DNA of 29,215 nt from a virus. Numbering within the stretch: position 1 is the first letter of the stretch; each line of letters starts with the position of its first letter. This document shows positions 21,329-29,215 of this stretch, one piece after another. Position numbers and translations under genes: made by a program. Below the pieces are notes generated by a model, which was not told where the DNA came from, searched no databases, and saw only the letters and a list, made by a program, of their open reading frames with translations. The stretch lies in the IMG/VR virus record IMGVR_UViG_3300031539_000223, positions 1-29,215 of that record. One strand, written 5' to 3'.

Positions 21329-21341
21329 GGGAGGTGACATT

Positions 21342-23843
21342 ATGAGAACTATTCCGGGTAGTATAGCTACATTATTGAAAAGTAGAAGTATGATGGGAGT
21401 CAATGCTCCTCGGTGTTGTGTTACTCTTCCTGATAAACCTTTAAGTGGAGGTAGTTTTACCGAGCCTACTACTAGACAAACTGTGTATACTGACCCAAGC
21501 GCAGGTATTATTTACGGCACACAGTTTAACAAAGAACATAAAATCGTGAAAGCTGGAGAGACCTATTATGTTGCTTTTACACATAATTATACTACTTACG
21601 ACGAAGTTTTAGTGTATAAATCTACTGACTGTATTAACTGGACAGATACAGGCTTTTCAGGAGATTCGTTTCTTCCTTCTTTAGCTGTGGATAGTTTAAA
21701 TAATCTACATATGGTCACGCAAGCGTATGCAGGAGGTTCTTTTGGTCTTAAGTACGCAGTTTATAATGGAGTGTCTTGGAGTACAGAGTCTTTTTCATGG
21801 CCGACTTATCAAGAAAGAAGCGACGCAATATTATTGTTAGATAGTAACGATAAGCCACATATAATTACTGGGGGCTACGAAGTAGATAATTACCGTAAAG
21901 TTAAATATAAAAACAAGGTGTCTGGCGTTTGGAACGCTTGGGAGACTTTACCATGGGCTTCTGGACAACATTATAAATTTCCAAGTGCTATTATAGATGC
22001 AAGTAATGTTATACATGTTGTGGCGACTGATCTAGCTACTCCTGAAAAAGCGAAGTATACTTCAGGAACATACGGTAGTTGGGCGGCTTGGGAAGATATA
22101 TATTCCTCAGGTACAGTACATCAAGCCTCTACCTGTATACGTGTTGATAGTAGTGATAAGCCACATGTTACGTTTAGTACTACCATAGACAGTATTGCGG
22201 GAGTTTATTACACGAATAAAGTTTCGGGTTCTTGGCTAGTTACTCCAGAAAGAGCGTCAGGAGATTTAACGAGTACGATTTCGTCTCCTTCTTTAGATAT
22301 AGACGATACCGATGTAATTCATGTAGCATGGTCTAGTCCTATAGCTGCAGTTTATCAAGTAAAATATAATAGTCGCATAGAAGGTGTTTGGGGCACTCCT
22401 CTTATTCTCACAGACGACGCCGTATATCATAGCGCTCACCCTTCTATTTGGAGTAAGGATGGAGTTTTATGTATTGCTTATTGGTCTTACGATTATACTC
22501 ATATTTATGTTCTGTTCGTAGTTGGAGAAGCGTCTCCTATCAGTTTAAGTAGAATGACTGTTTCGCGCGAAGAAGCCGCAGATGCTCAGAGATGTACTAT
22601 GCAATGGCCTAATGTAAATCCAACAGATCCTAAGGACTTAGGTTATTATTCTCCTTATAGATCTGCTGCGGAGTTTGGATTCACTGAAAACGAATGGCAT
22701 TTTCAAATAGTTCCTAGTAAGAGAGTTAAAGTAGAAGCAGGATATGGCACAGAGTTATCTGCTATATTTACTGGAGCTATTGATGAAGCTAATTTTTCTC
22801 ATAATCCGGGAGATGCCGTAGTTAGCTTAGATTGTAGAGATAATGCATGGATGCTTTTGGATAATCAAATAACTAGCATACAAGATTCTGAATTGCAATA
22901 CTACATTGAATATCCTATACCTATAGGTATGACTGTTGTATGGTTAGCACAAAGTGATGAAGCAGCTAATATTGAGGACATAGTAAAAGATATATGTGTA
23001 AGAGCAGGTTTTGCTGCCGCTGATGTTATAGTAGAAGCTACTAGTCAGACAACAGATATTGATTTTGAACGTATGGTATGGATGGATGCTATTGCTGAAT
23101 TATGTGACATATCTGGCTTTGAATTTATAGTGGATGAAGATGGTAAAGCATACTTCTATTATCCATATGATAGATCACCTGCAGTAACAGATGAAGTAAT
23201 TATATTAAATGGTACCACTGCAGTAGCCTTTAGCAAGAGCCCCACTGTTGTTGATTCACACATTGTTAGATCCGCCGCAGGTGGGGGCGGAACTCTTTAT
23301 AGCGCTACTACGGATTATATAGTAGATGTGGAAGCTAATACAATTGCAAGAAGAGTCGGAAGTACTATTCCTGATGGTGGCACAGTTTATGTAAGCTATG
23401 TATATCCTGCATGGACATTTAAAGAAGGAGAGGATATATTTAGTTTAAATATAACTTTAAGCCGTCGAAATGTTTATGGCAAAATAAGGGTTTCTTGTGA
23501 GGATGAAGATGGTATATATAATACAGCATCACCAAGATTTGATGGTAGTATTGTTTCTCCGAATAAGGTACTTTTTGTAGATGCCCCTTATGCTGAGACA
23601 CAAGTAGCGGCTCAAAAAATAGCAGATAGGATGGGTTTAAATATGATGCGTAAATATGTCTGTTGTGATTTTGCCGCTGTAGCTGTTCCTTGGTTACAAA
23701 TAGGTGATTGTATACAGATTATTGAAAGATCTACTACAATATCAGAAATTTATCGTATATTGTCGATGAATTTTGATTTCGATCCTAATGGTTTTATAAT
23801 GAGTTTAAAAACATACCATTATGGATATGTTCCTATTTCATAA
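21342..23843 (+). CDS. Tail hub/tail-associated protein with inserted beta-propeller, 833 aa
   Basis: Residues 1-33 (MRTIPGSIATLLKSRSMMGV, APRCCVTLP) and 398-833 look like a tail hub protein (gp27-like / Tal N-terminal type): ISLSRMTVSREEAADAQRC, VEAGYGTELSAIFTGAIDEA, the region ending ICVRAGFAAADV, FERMVWMDAIAELCDISGFE, IADRMGLNMMRKYVCCDF. Between them, about 50-395, is a repeat domain with motifs such as VDSLNNLHMV, DSNDKPHII, DASNVIHVV, VDSSDKPHV and IDDTDVIHVAW about 50-60 residues apart, as in BNR/sialidase-type propellers with six or seven blades. No catalytic sialidase residues are evident, so it probably binds host surface glycans. The start is ATG 21342, 7 bases after GGAGG. It overlaps no neighbour. 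Confidence 0.72.
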   Translation: MRTIPGSIATLLKSRSMMGVNAPRCCVTLPDKPLSGGSFTEPTTRQTVYTDPSAGIIYGTQFNKEHKIVKAGETYYVAFTHNYTTYDEVLVYKSTDCINWTDTGFSGDSFLPSLAVDSLNNLHMVTQAYAGGSFGLKYAVYNGVSWSTESFSWPTYQERSDAILLLDSNDKPHIITGGYEVDNYRKVKYKNKVSGVWNAWETLPWASGQHYKFPSAIIDASNVIHVVATDLATPEKAKYTSGTYGSWAAWEDIYSSGTVHQASTCIRVDSSDKPHVTFSTTIDSIAGVYYTNKVSGSWLVTPERASGDLTSTISSPSLDIDDTDVIHVAWSSPIAAVYQVKYNSRIEGVWGTPLILTDDAVYHSAHPSIWSKDGVLCIAYWSYDYTHIYVLFVVGEASPISLSRMTVSREEAADAQRCTMQWPNVNPTDPKDLGYYSPYRSAAEFGFTENEWHFQIVPSKRVKVEAGYGTELSAIFTGAIDEANFSHNPGDAVVSLDCRDNAWMLLDNQITSIQDSELQYYIEYPIPIGMTVVWLAQSDEAANIEDIVKDICVRAGFAAADVIVEATSQTTDIDFERMVWMDAIAELCDISGFEFIVDEDGKAYFYYPYDRSPAVTDEVIILNGTTAVAFSKSPTVVDSHIVRSAAGGGGTLYSATTDYIVDVEANTIARRVGSTIPDGGTVYVSYVYPAWTFKEGEDIFSLNITLSRRNVYGKIRVSCEDEDGIYNTASPRFDGSIVSPNKVLFVDAPYAETQVAAQKIADRMGLNMMRKYVCCDFAAVAVPWLQIGDCIQIIERSTTISEIYRILSMNFDFDPNGFIMSLKTYHYGYVPIS

Positions 23844-23855
23844 GGTGGTGATGTA

Positions 23856-24923
23856 GTGTCTAACAATAGAACTATAGCGGGTGAAATTAATAGAATATTA
23901 GGGGCTCGTGATCAAAGAAGATCTATAGCTTCAAAAACAAGAACTGAAAAGGTTTCTGCAATTATACTTGGTGATCCAAAATATACTGATATTAATAACA
24001 TCACTGTGAATCAAACAAAAGTGCCTACATCAGACGTAGGTGCTATTAGTGCTATAGTTAGCTTTATGGGATATATGATTAAAGCTATAACAGGTAAGGC
24101 TAATTGGAAAACATTACCTGCGATTAATTTGGAAAATATAGCAGCGTGGGATGCAAATAGTGATGGCATAGTTGATGAAGCAGTTAATGCTAATGATTCA
24201 GATATGTTAGGAGGTATGGACCCTACATATTATGCTTTGGCTGAAGACTTAGAAGGTTTAGGTGGTACTCCTATTATTTGGAAGGGAACTTGGAGTGATG
24301 CCACAACATATGCAGCTAACGAAGGAGCAGACTACAATGGATCTTCTTATGTAAGTTTGCAAAATGCTAATCTTAATCAACAACCACCTAATGCAACTTG
24401 GTGGCAATTAGTTGCCAATAAAGGCGATCAAGGCGATCCTGGAATTCAAGGTGATCAAGGTATACAAGGTGATCCTGGAATTCAAGGTGATCAAGGAGTT
24501 CAAGGTGATCAAGGTGTTCAAGGTGATCCTGGAATTCAAGGTGATCAAGGTATACAAGGTGATCCTGGAATAAATGTAGTATGGACTGGTGCTTGGAATA
24601 GTGTCACTTCTTATGTAGTAAACGATGGCGTAGAATCTGGAGGATCTTCATATATTTGCAAATCTGAGCATTCGAATCAGCAACCACCTAATTTAACTTA
24701 TTGGGATCTATTTATCAGTAAAGGTGATCAAGGTGACCAAGGAGTTCAAGGTGATCAAGGTGATCAAGGAGTTCAAGGTGATCAAGGTATACAAGGTGTT
24801 CCTGGTGAAGGAGTAGTGGCTGAAGGTACGGCTGGACAAGTGTTAGCTAAAATTGATGATACAGATTATAATACACACTGGATAACAGTAAGCATAGAAG
24901 AATCAGTTTGGGGAGGAATGTAA
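23856..24923 (+). CDS. Tail fibre protein with chitin-binding-like and collagen-like modules, 355 aa
   Basis: The N-terminal 110 residues (SNNRTIAGEINRILGARDQR and on) are likely the attachment part. Two similar modules follow: about 147-188 (IIWKGTWSDATTYAANEG, GSSYVSLQ, NQQPPNATWWQL) and about 239-288 (VVWTGAWNSVTSYVVNDG, GSSYICKS, NQQPPNLTYWDL). Their 'W.G.W....Y...D.V...G.SY....N..QPP....W' layout resembles carbohydrate-binding family 5/12 (ChtBD3). Each is followed by a collagen-like Gly-X-Y run (GDQ, GDP, GIQ, GVQ), about 190-238 and 290-318. The product probably trimerises through these runs and binds glycans. The start is GTG, with AAGGTGGTGA upstream. Confidence 0.78.
   Translation: MSNNRTIAGEINRILGARDQRRSIASKTRTEKVSAIILGDPKYTDINNITVNQTKVPTSDVGAISAIVSFMGYMIKAITGKANWKTLPAINLENIAAWDANSDGIVDEAVNANDSDMLGGMDPTYYALAEDLEGLGGTPIIWKGTWSDATTYAANEGADYNGSSYVSLQNANLNQQPPNATWWQLVANKGDQGDPGIQGDQGIQGDPGIQGDQGVQGDQGVQGDPGIQGDQGIQGDPGINVVWTGAWNSVTSYVVNDGVESGGSSYICKSEHSNQQPPNLTYWDLFISKGDQGDQGVQGDQGDQGVQGDQGIQGVPGEGVVAEGTAGQVLAKIDDTDYNTHWITVSIEESVWGGM
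24423..24809 (+). repeat. Coding collagen-like repeats (two blocks)
   Basis: Nine-base words such as GGTGATCAA, GGTGATCCT and GGTATACAA or GGAATTCAA repeat in 24423-24569 and 24723-24809. Near-identical 36-base units recur within the first block, so the region can change length by recombination without shifting frame. Confidence 0.8.
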
Positions 24924-24924
24924 T

Positions 24925-25239
24925 ATGGCTATTACAAATAAAAGACTTTGTGCAAATACCTTAACTGCTGCAAACGCGACCTTGTACACTGCTCCAGTAA
25001 CTGCTGGAAATTACACAGTGATAAAGTCTATAACTTTGTGCAATAAAACCTCAGCAAATCATACGGTAAATCTGAAATTTAACGGTATAGATGTTATTTT
25101 TGGGCATACGATTTTGGCAAATGATACGATAACAGTACCTTTTATTGACCAGATAATCGAAGCTAGTGAGTTAATTGAAGGATCCGCAGATGCAGTAGAC
25201 TCTATTACTTACTATATATCTGGAAAGGAAGTTACTTGA
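24925..25239 (+). CDS. Small virion/tail protein, 104 aa
   Basis: ATG follows GGAGGAATGTAAT closely and starts one base after the previous stop. The protein has the pattern of a small beta-barrel common in phage tail-fibre regions: ANATLYTAPVTAGNYTVIKS, ITLCNKTSANHTVNLKFNG, ILANDTITVPFIDQIIEASELIEGSADA. Related proteins are described only as phage structural or tail proteins. It lies between the collagen-like fibre and the laminin-G-like protein and is likely a virion component; its exact role is unknown. Confidence 0.65.
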   Translation: MAITNKRLCANTLTAANATLYTAPVTAGNYTVIKSITLCNKTSANHTVNLKFNGIDVIFGHTILANDTITVPFIDQIIEASELIEGSADAVDSITYYISGKEVT

Positions 25240-25240
25240 T

Positions 25241-25924
25241 ATGAAGGAACTTGATAAATATAGACTCAATGAGAGTCGATTAAGTTCATATGGCAAAGAT
25301 CCAACTAGTTCATTAATGCACTTTAATGGTGCGGATGCTTCAACTGTATTTATTGACGAGACTGGTAGGAATTGGGGAATGTATGGTAATCCCCAATTAG
25401 ACACAGCTCAACAAGTGTTTGGTACTGCATCTTTACTTCTAACAGTAAATGATTATATTCATACAGAAGCACATGAGGATTTGAACTTTGGAACAGGAAA
25501 TTTTACTATAGATATGAGAATAAGATTTGCAAGTTTTCCTACCCTGTCTTTTATAGCTGCTCAGAGAATTATTTCGGGTGTTGACCGTGCTTGGCAGATA
25601 TACACCTATTCTGCTACTCCCAAAATACATTTTGCAGGGCCATCAGTAGGCACTGCCTTTAACACATCTTTGAGTATAAATACTTGGTATCACATAGCTA
25701 TTGTCAGATACGGTAATACTGTAAAATGTTACATAAATGGTACTGCTGAGGCTACTACATTAGATGTTACTGGACAGGACTTTCATTCAAAAGCAGCTTT
25801 AATGATAGGGAATACTCCTGTAAATTTTGCAACAGAAGGTTTAAATGGATGGATTGATGAGTTTAGAATTAGTAAGGTTGCTCGATGGACAAGTAATTTT
25901 ACTCCCCCGAGCGAACCTTATTAA
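25241..25924 (+). CDS. Laminin-G/ConA-like virion protein, 227 aa
   Basis: A single lectin-like jelly-roll domain of the LamG type 3 pattern: LLTVNDYIHTEAHEDLNFGT, GNFTIDMRIRFASFP, WYHIAIVRYGNTVKCYING, GWIDEFRISKVARWTSNFTP. The motif 'G.IDEFRISK.ARW...F.PP' near the C-terminus is diagnostic of these domains in phage and bacterial surface proteins. It probably binds sugars on the host surface. ATG is preceded by AAAGGAAG about 11 bases upstream, which overlaps the end of the previous gene. Confidence 0.82.
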   Translation: MKELDKYRLNESRLSSYGKDPTSSLMHFNGADASTVFIDETGRNWGMYGNPQLDTAQQVFGTASLLLTVNDYIHTEAHEDLNFGTGNFTIDMRIRFASFPTLSFIAAQRIISGVDRAWQIYTYSATPKIHFAGPSVGTAFNTSLSINTWYHIAIVRYGNTVKCYINGTAEATTLDVTGQDFHSKAALMIGNTPVNFATEGLNGWIDEFRISKVARWTSNFTPPSEPY

Positions 25925-25954
25925 ATATTAATTAAATTGAAAGGGGAGATTAAA

Positions 25955-26395
25955 ATGGCAGTAACTGCAAAATGGTATGGTAACGCGTTACTAAAAGCGT
26001 TGAACAAGGAAATTGATTGGGATTCAGATACAATAAAAGTAATGCTTTGTACGAATTTGTACGAACCCGATCAGGACACACATATCTACAAAAGTAGTGT
26101 AGACAACGAAGTAGCGAATGGGAGCGGGTATACAACTGGAGGCGAAACTTTAGCTAATAAAGCAATAGATTATGATGGGCCTACGAACGTCATTAAACTC
26201 GATGGTGGGGATGTAACGTGGTCAGCGGCTTCAATTACTGCTCGATACGCAATCATCTATGATGATACTCCTGCAACTGATGCTATCAAACCTTTATTAG
26301 CGTACGTAGATTTTGGTGCAGATGTAACGAGCACAAATGGTGATTTCAAGATTACTTGGGATGAAGACGGAATATTAACGATAACTGCCGCATAG
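25955..26395 (+). CDS. Phage tail fibre-associated structural protein, 146 aa
   Basis: Belongs to a recognisable phage family that begins with 'MAVTA.WYG.ALLKALNKEIDWDSDTIKVMLCT' and continues 'QDTH.Y......EV..GSGYT.GG..L.NK', 'DVTWSAASITARYAIIYDD', 'PLLAYVDFG', as this protein does. Members are annotated as tail fibre or virion structural proteins. The start is ATG 25955, 7 bases after AGGGGAG; a TTG at 25937 is also in frame but unsupported. The protein is full length for the family (about 140-150 aa). Confidence 0.78.
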   Translation: MAVTAKWYGNALLKALNKEIDWDSDTIKVMLCTNLYEPDQDTHIYKSSVDNEVANGSGYTTGGETLANKAIDYDGPTNVIKLDGGDVTWSAASITARYAIIYDDTPATDAIKPLLAYVDFGADVTSTNGDFKITWDEDGILTITAA

Positions 26396-26406
26396 GAGGT
26401 ATTGAA

Positions 26407-26829
26407 ATGACTTACGTGTACCCCAAACTTATTGGCTATGAGTGGAATGCTTTACAGAAGATATCGATAGCTCTTAAGATACCTGAAAATAAGATATCTA
26501 TATTTAATACTGTTGATAAGACCATTATTGGGTTTAATAGAGAATTGAGTGAAGAGGAGAAAGAGATTTTGGATGAGATTATCTCTAATGATCCTTGTTC
26601 TCCTCCTTCTCCAGTTGGACAAACTGTGTTCAAGATTGTCGATATTTGGGGTATGCGTCAGTGGTTTAAGTCAGAACTTGGGTTAGACGCAACTTTGTGG
26701 TTTGAGCGTGAAAATCCTGATGGTTCAGGAGAATGTCATATGTATCTTTATTTTCCAAGAACTTTAACTGATTCAGAGAAAGATAAAGTATTTACCACGT
26801 TTAAAAGCTTTATATCGGAGTTGATATAG
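26407..26829 (+). CDS. Hypothetical protein, 140 aa
   Basis: ATG has AGGAGG 7 bases upstream. The protein is alpha/beta with no recognised motif: an N-terminal half with IGYEWNALQKISIALKIPEN and ELSEEEKEILDEII, and a C-terminal half with WGMRQWFKSELGLD, HMYLYFPRTLTDSEK and FKSFISEL. The two halves each end in a 'LSEEEK / LTDSEK' helix, suggesting a duplicated fold. Its stop codon abuts the ATG of the giant fibre gene, so the two are probably translationally coupled. It might be an assembly chaperone of that fibre, judged by position only. Confidence 0.6.
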   Translation: MTYVYPKLIGYEWNALQKISIALKIPENKISIFNTVDKTIIGFNRELSEEEKEILDEIISNDPCSPPSPVGQTVFKIVDIWGMRQWFKSELGLDATLWFERENPDGSGECHMYLYFPRTLTDSEKDKVFTTFKSFISELI

Positions 26830-29215
26830 ATGGCTATAATAAGGCAAGAAGTAAATATAATAGATGTTGTGTTAACAACTGCCGCAGATTCAAATGCCGT
26901 CGTTTATTTAAACCCAGGTGTATTTAATGGTTCTCTCACTTGGTTTTTTGAGATAGTTGGAAAGGTTACTAGTGGTACTGCTACTGTAACTTTGCATGAT
27001 TCAACAGATAACGTTCATGCAACCATATCTGTTACAGAAACTGATTATAGTTTAAAAAGAGCAGAGTTTAGTACATCTCCTACTGCGGATACTTATCATG
27101 TTAATTTATCAGGAGGTACCACTCCAAGTATACTACTTGCAAGAATAGTAATTATTCAAAATACCGAAGCGAATTCACTATCTTTAACTGAAACACAAAT
27201 AGAGATTGGGAATGATGAAGGTACTTTATCTATAACTTACGTAGCTTTAGCAAATCCTAAGTATTGGCTCTATACCTCAGCTAATTGGGACAGTATTTCT
27301 AATGTTTATTTTGAAGCTAATCTTGTAAGTAATAATAAGTCGTATACCGCATTTGCAGAATTGGAAGTTGATGACGGTTCTTGGGCAAACTGGGTTGCCG
27401 TAACTGGAAGTATTTTATCAGTTTATGGTTTAACAAAAGCTAGAGTAAGATCAGATGCTATTAAACTTATTGCAGGGAGGCATTATAGAGTTGGAATTGA
27501 ATCAGACAACTCAAAGGGTATAGCTTCTATTTACAACGCAAAAATAATTATACAATCAGGAAGTTTCGGTGCTGAGAGTTTTCTGGAAATTAATATGAGT
27601 GGTCAAAGATCTATAATCTCGGATGATACATATATTTATGTAGGTCAGTGGTTTACGGCTGCAATGATAAAGAGAATTCTCAAGTCAGATTTTTCTACTA
27701 TAACTACGAAAACATTAGATGCTGGAGAAAACGATATACAAAACATAACACAAGACGATAATTATATTTATGGTAATTTAGATGTTACACCAGAGTCAAC
27801 TCCAGCTGGTGCATTTAGACTTAGTAAAGCAGATTTTTCGACAAAAGATAGTCTATTCTTCGGTGCAGGACAATTCGGAGCTAACGGAATAGCAAATGAT
27901 GAGAATTACGTGTATGTGGGTTTAAGTTATACAAATCCTGCACAAATAGTTCGAATCAATAAATCAGATTTCACGACTTATATTACGAAAACTCTTGATG
28001 CGGGTCAAAGTTATTGTCGTGGCCTTGATATTGATGACACTTACCTTTACGTAGGTTTATACAGTGGTCAAATTGTAAGAATTCTTCTATCAGATTTCTC
28101 TACAACTTCTGTTAAAACTATCGATACACAAGTTGTGAAAACTATCGTTAGCGACGATTCTTATTTATATATTCTAAAAAAGAGTGCCGCTCCACAGACA
28201 ATATCGAAATTAAGTAAGTCAGATTTTGATACCGTAACTACTTTAACTTTGCCGTCAACGATTTTGGATTATACAAACTTACTTGCGGTTGATGACTCTT
28301 ATATTTATATATCTACGCGTGATACTCCAATACAAGTTGCACGAATTGATAAAGACTTTTCCACAATAATAATTAAAACTTTTACTGAACATAACGATGC
28401 TTATGGATTACATTCTGACGGTACATATATTTATACAGCAGTACATACTAGTGGTAATCGTGGTATTGTAAAGATAGTAAGAGATGATCCTCCAAATAAT
28501 TTTGAACTACAGTATCTGTTACTTAACACGGGAGACGCTGATACGGGTTTGCAAAATAAGAAAACACAATATAACTCTGCAGAATGGTCAGGAGTAACAA
28601 ACATTTATAAGTATGCTCATGATGCTACAAATGCTGCGGATTCTTCTAAATTAGTCGATTTACCAAGTACAGATATAGCTGATGCTACTGTTACCGGAGC
28701 TAATCAGCAAGTTAGTGGCGAATTTACTATGGTTGCAGACGGGCATCAGATAGACGTTAACGTTACGAATTCTACAGGAGTAGTCGGCGCGGCAAGAATA
28801 ATAGCTGAAGTTACGGTTGGAAGTTCAGGAACAAACGCGAACGTTGATGCAGTTATAGCTACTATTTCTACTTTTGGAGTGTCTCCAGCTATTACAGGTA
28901 AAGCTTTAATATCTGGGATTATTGGAGAAGAAACTAGCTTAGCTGTTAATCCAGTTTTAAATGTCAACAGTAATGTAGTATCTTTAACCACTGAAAGTAG
29001 TGTATCTAGTATTATTCCAGCTATTACAGGTAAGGCTGTTATTGTTTCTGTTATAACAAATATAACAGCAGAAAGTATAGATCCTTCATTAAATGTCAAC
29101 AGTAATGTAGTATCTTTAACCACTGAAAGTAGTGTATCTAGTATTATTCCAGCTATTACAGGTAAGGCTGTTATTGTTTCTGTTATAACAAATATAACAG
29201 CAGAAAGTATAGATC
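26830..29215 (+). CDS. Large tail fibre / receptor-binding protein, 5' part (at least 795 aa, runs off the window)
   Basis: ATG directly follows the TAG of the upstream gene, with GGAG 9 bases before it, and the frame stays open to the last base. Residues 1-260 are a beta-rich N-terminal region (LTWFFEIVGKVTSGTATVTL and on). About 260-552 is a propeller with seven repeats of the pattern 'D(D/E/G).Y(I/V/L)Y..........(I/V)....SDF.T...KT': DDTYIYVG, DDNYIYG, DENYVYVG, DDTYLYVG, DDSYLYI, DDSYIYIS, DGTYIYTA. From about 690 the protein is a tandem repeat of 44 residues (PAITGKAVIVSVITNITAES...). It is likely a host-binding fibre whose propeller head recognises the receptor. Family not named. Confidence 0.8.
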   Translation, partial: MAIIRQEVNIIDVVLTTAADSNAVVYLNPGVFNGSLTWFFEIVGKVTSGTATVTLHDSTDNVHATISVTETDYSLKRAEFSTSPTADTYHVNLSGGTTPSILLARIVIIQNTEANSLSLTETQIEIGNDEGTLSITYVALANPKYWLYTSANWDSISNVYFEANLVSNNKSYTAFAELEVDDGSWANWVAVTGSILSVYGLTKARVRSDAIKLIAGRHYRVGIESDNSKGIASIYNAKIIIQSGSFGAESFLEINMSGQRSIISDDTYIYVGQWFTAAMIKRILKSDFSTITTKTLDAGENDIQNITQDDNYIYGNLDVTPESTPAGAFRLSKADFSTKDSLFFGAGQFGANGIANDENYVYVGLSYTNPAQIVRINKSDFTTYITKTLDAGQSYCRGLDIDDTYLYVGLYSGQIVRILLSDFSTTSVKTIDTQVVKTIVSDDSYLYILKKSAAPQTISKLSKSDFDTVTTLTLPSTILDYTNLLAVDDSYIYISTRDTPIQVARIDKDFSTIIIKTFTEHNDAYGLHSDGTYIYTAVHTSGNRGIVKIVRDDPPNNFELQYLLLNTGDADTGLQNKKTQYNSAEWSGVTNIYKYAHDATNAADSSKLVDLPSTDIADATVTGANQQVSGEFTMVADGHQIDVNVTNSTGVVGAARIIAEVTVGSSGTNANVDAVIATISTFGVSPAITGKALISGIIGEETSLAVNPVLNVNSNVVSLTTESSVSSIIPAITGKAVIVSVITNITAESIDPSLNVNSNVVSLTTESSVSSIIPAITGKAVIVSVITNITAESID
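28957..29215 (+). repeat. Perfect 132-bp coding tandem repeat at the window end
   Basis: Bases 28957-29083 and 29089-29215 are identical at a period of 132 bp (44 codons), and the second copy is cut by the window edge. A diverged earlier copy begins near 28887 (CCAGCTATTACAGGTAAAGC). The repeat encodes IPAITGKAVIVSVITNITAE followed by SIDPSLNVNSNVVSL. Confidence 0.9.

Noticed and set aside
28746-29123. Minus-strand 125-codon ORF
   Set aside because: It is antisense to the repeat region of the fibre gene and itself simply repeats; it has no ribosome binding site.
26830-29215. Diversity-generating retroelement target
   Set aside because: No reverse transcriptase or template repeat is visible, and the terminal repeats are identical rather than A-mutagenised. 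The rest of the genome is not visible, so this is rejected only for the window.

Overview
The window is a stretch of a tailed bacteriophage (or prophage) genome. A small minus-strand accessory region (about 0.9-4.9 kb) is followed by a long, co-directional plus-strand structural operon (5.0 kb to the end). The gene order of the operon is small terminase, large terminase, HK97-type portal, prohead protease, HK97-fold major capsid protein, decoration-type proteins, head-tail connector, head closure, gp10-like neck protein, tail terminator, tail tube, tail assembly chaperones with a -1 frameshift, tape measure, tail hub and fibres. This order, with a tape measure of about 840 residues, is that of a siphovirus with a long non-contractile tail. 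The DNA is AT-rich and nearly every gene has a strong AGGAGGTGA-type ribosome binding site, which suggests a low-GC Gram-positive (Firmicutes/Clostridia-like) host. The host is an inference; no host gene is present.

Left region. After an AT-rich stretch comes one plus-strand gene of unknown function (314-829). Two minus-strand cassettes of the same design follow. Each has an AT-rich promoter block with a shared TTGTCAATGTTCAT element, a gene for a protein carrying two copies of a helix-turn-helix-like repeat, one or more small genes, a terminator hairpin that swallows the last stop codon, and a GGTGACC-containing motif beyond it. Between and beside the cassettes lie a 17-bp tandem repeat (2731-2792), five copies of an 18-bp palindrome (3669-3792) and a 9-bp minisatellite built into units of about 170 bp (3833-4300). 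A third minus-strand unit is a free-standing HNH endonuclease with its own promoter and terminator. A good sigma-A-type promoter at 5023-5051 then starts the structural operon.

Right region. The packaging and head genes are recognisable from motifs: terminase ATPase and nuclease residues, and protease His/Ser. Several structural proteins are enlarged by inserted domains: the connector has two inserts, the tail terminator and the second tail protein share one insert (itself interrupted in the latter), and the tail hub carries a beta-propeller. The capsid-proximal intergenic spaces contain strong hairpins, two with GNRA tetraloops and no U-tract. Between the tail chaperones and the tape measure lies a terminator-like hairpin with the gpGT stop codon in its loop.

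Distal end. The fibre region holds a protein with two chitin-binding-like modules each followed by a collagen-like segment, small virion proteins, a laminin-G-like protein, and an unfinished gene (from 26830) that encodes a seven-repeat beta-propeller and then runs into a perfect 132-bp tandem repeat at the window edge. No lysis, integration or replication genes, no tRNA, no CRISPR array and no insertion sequence were seen.
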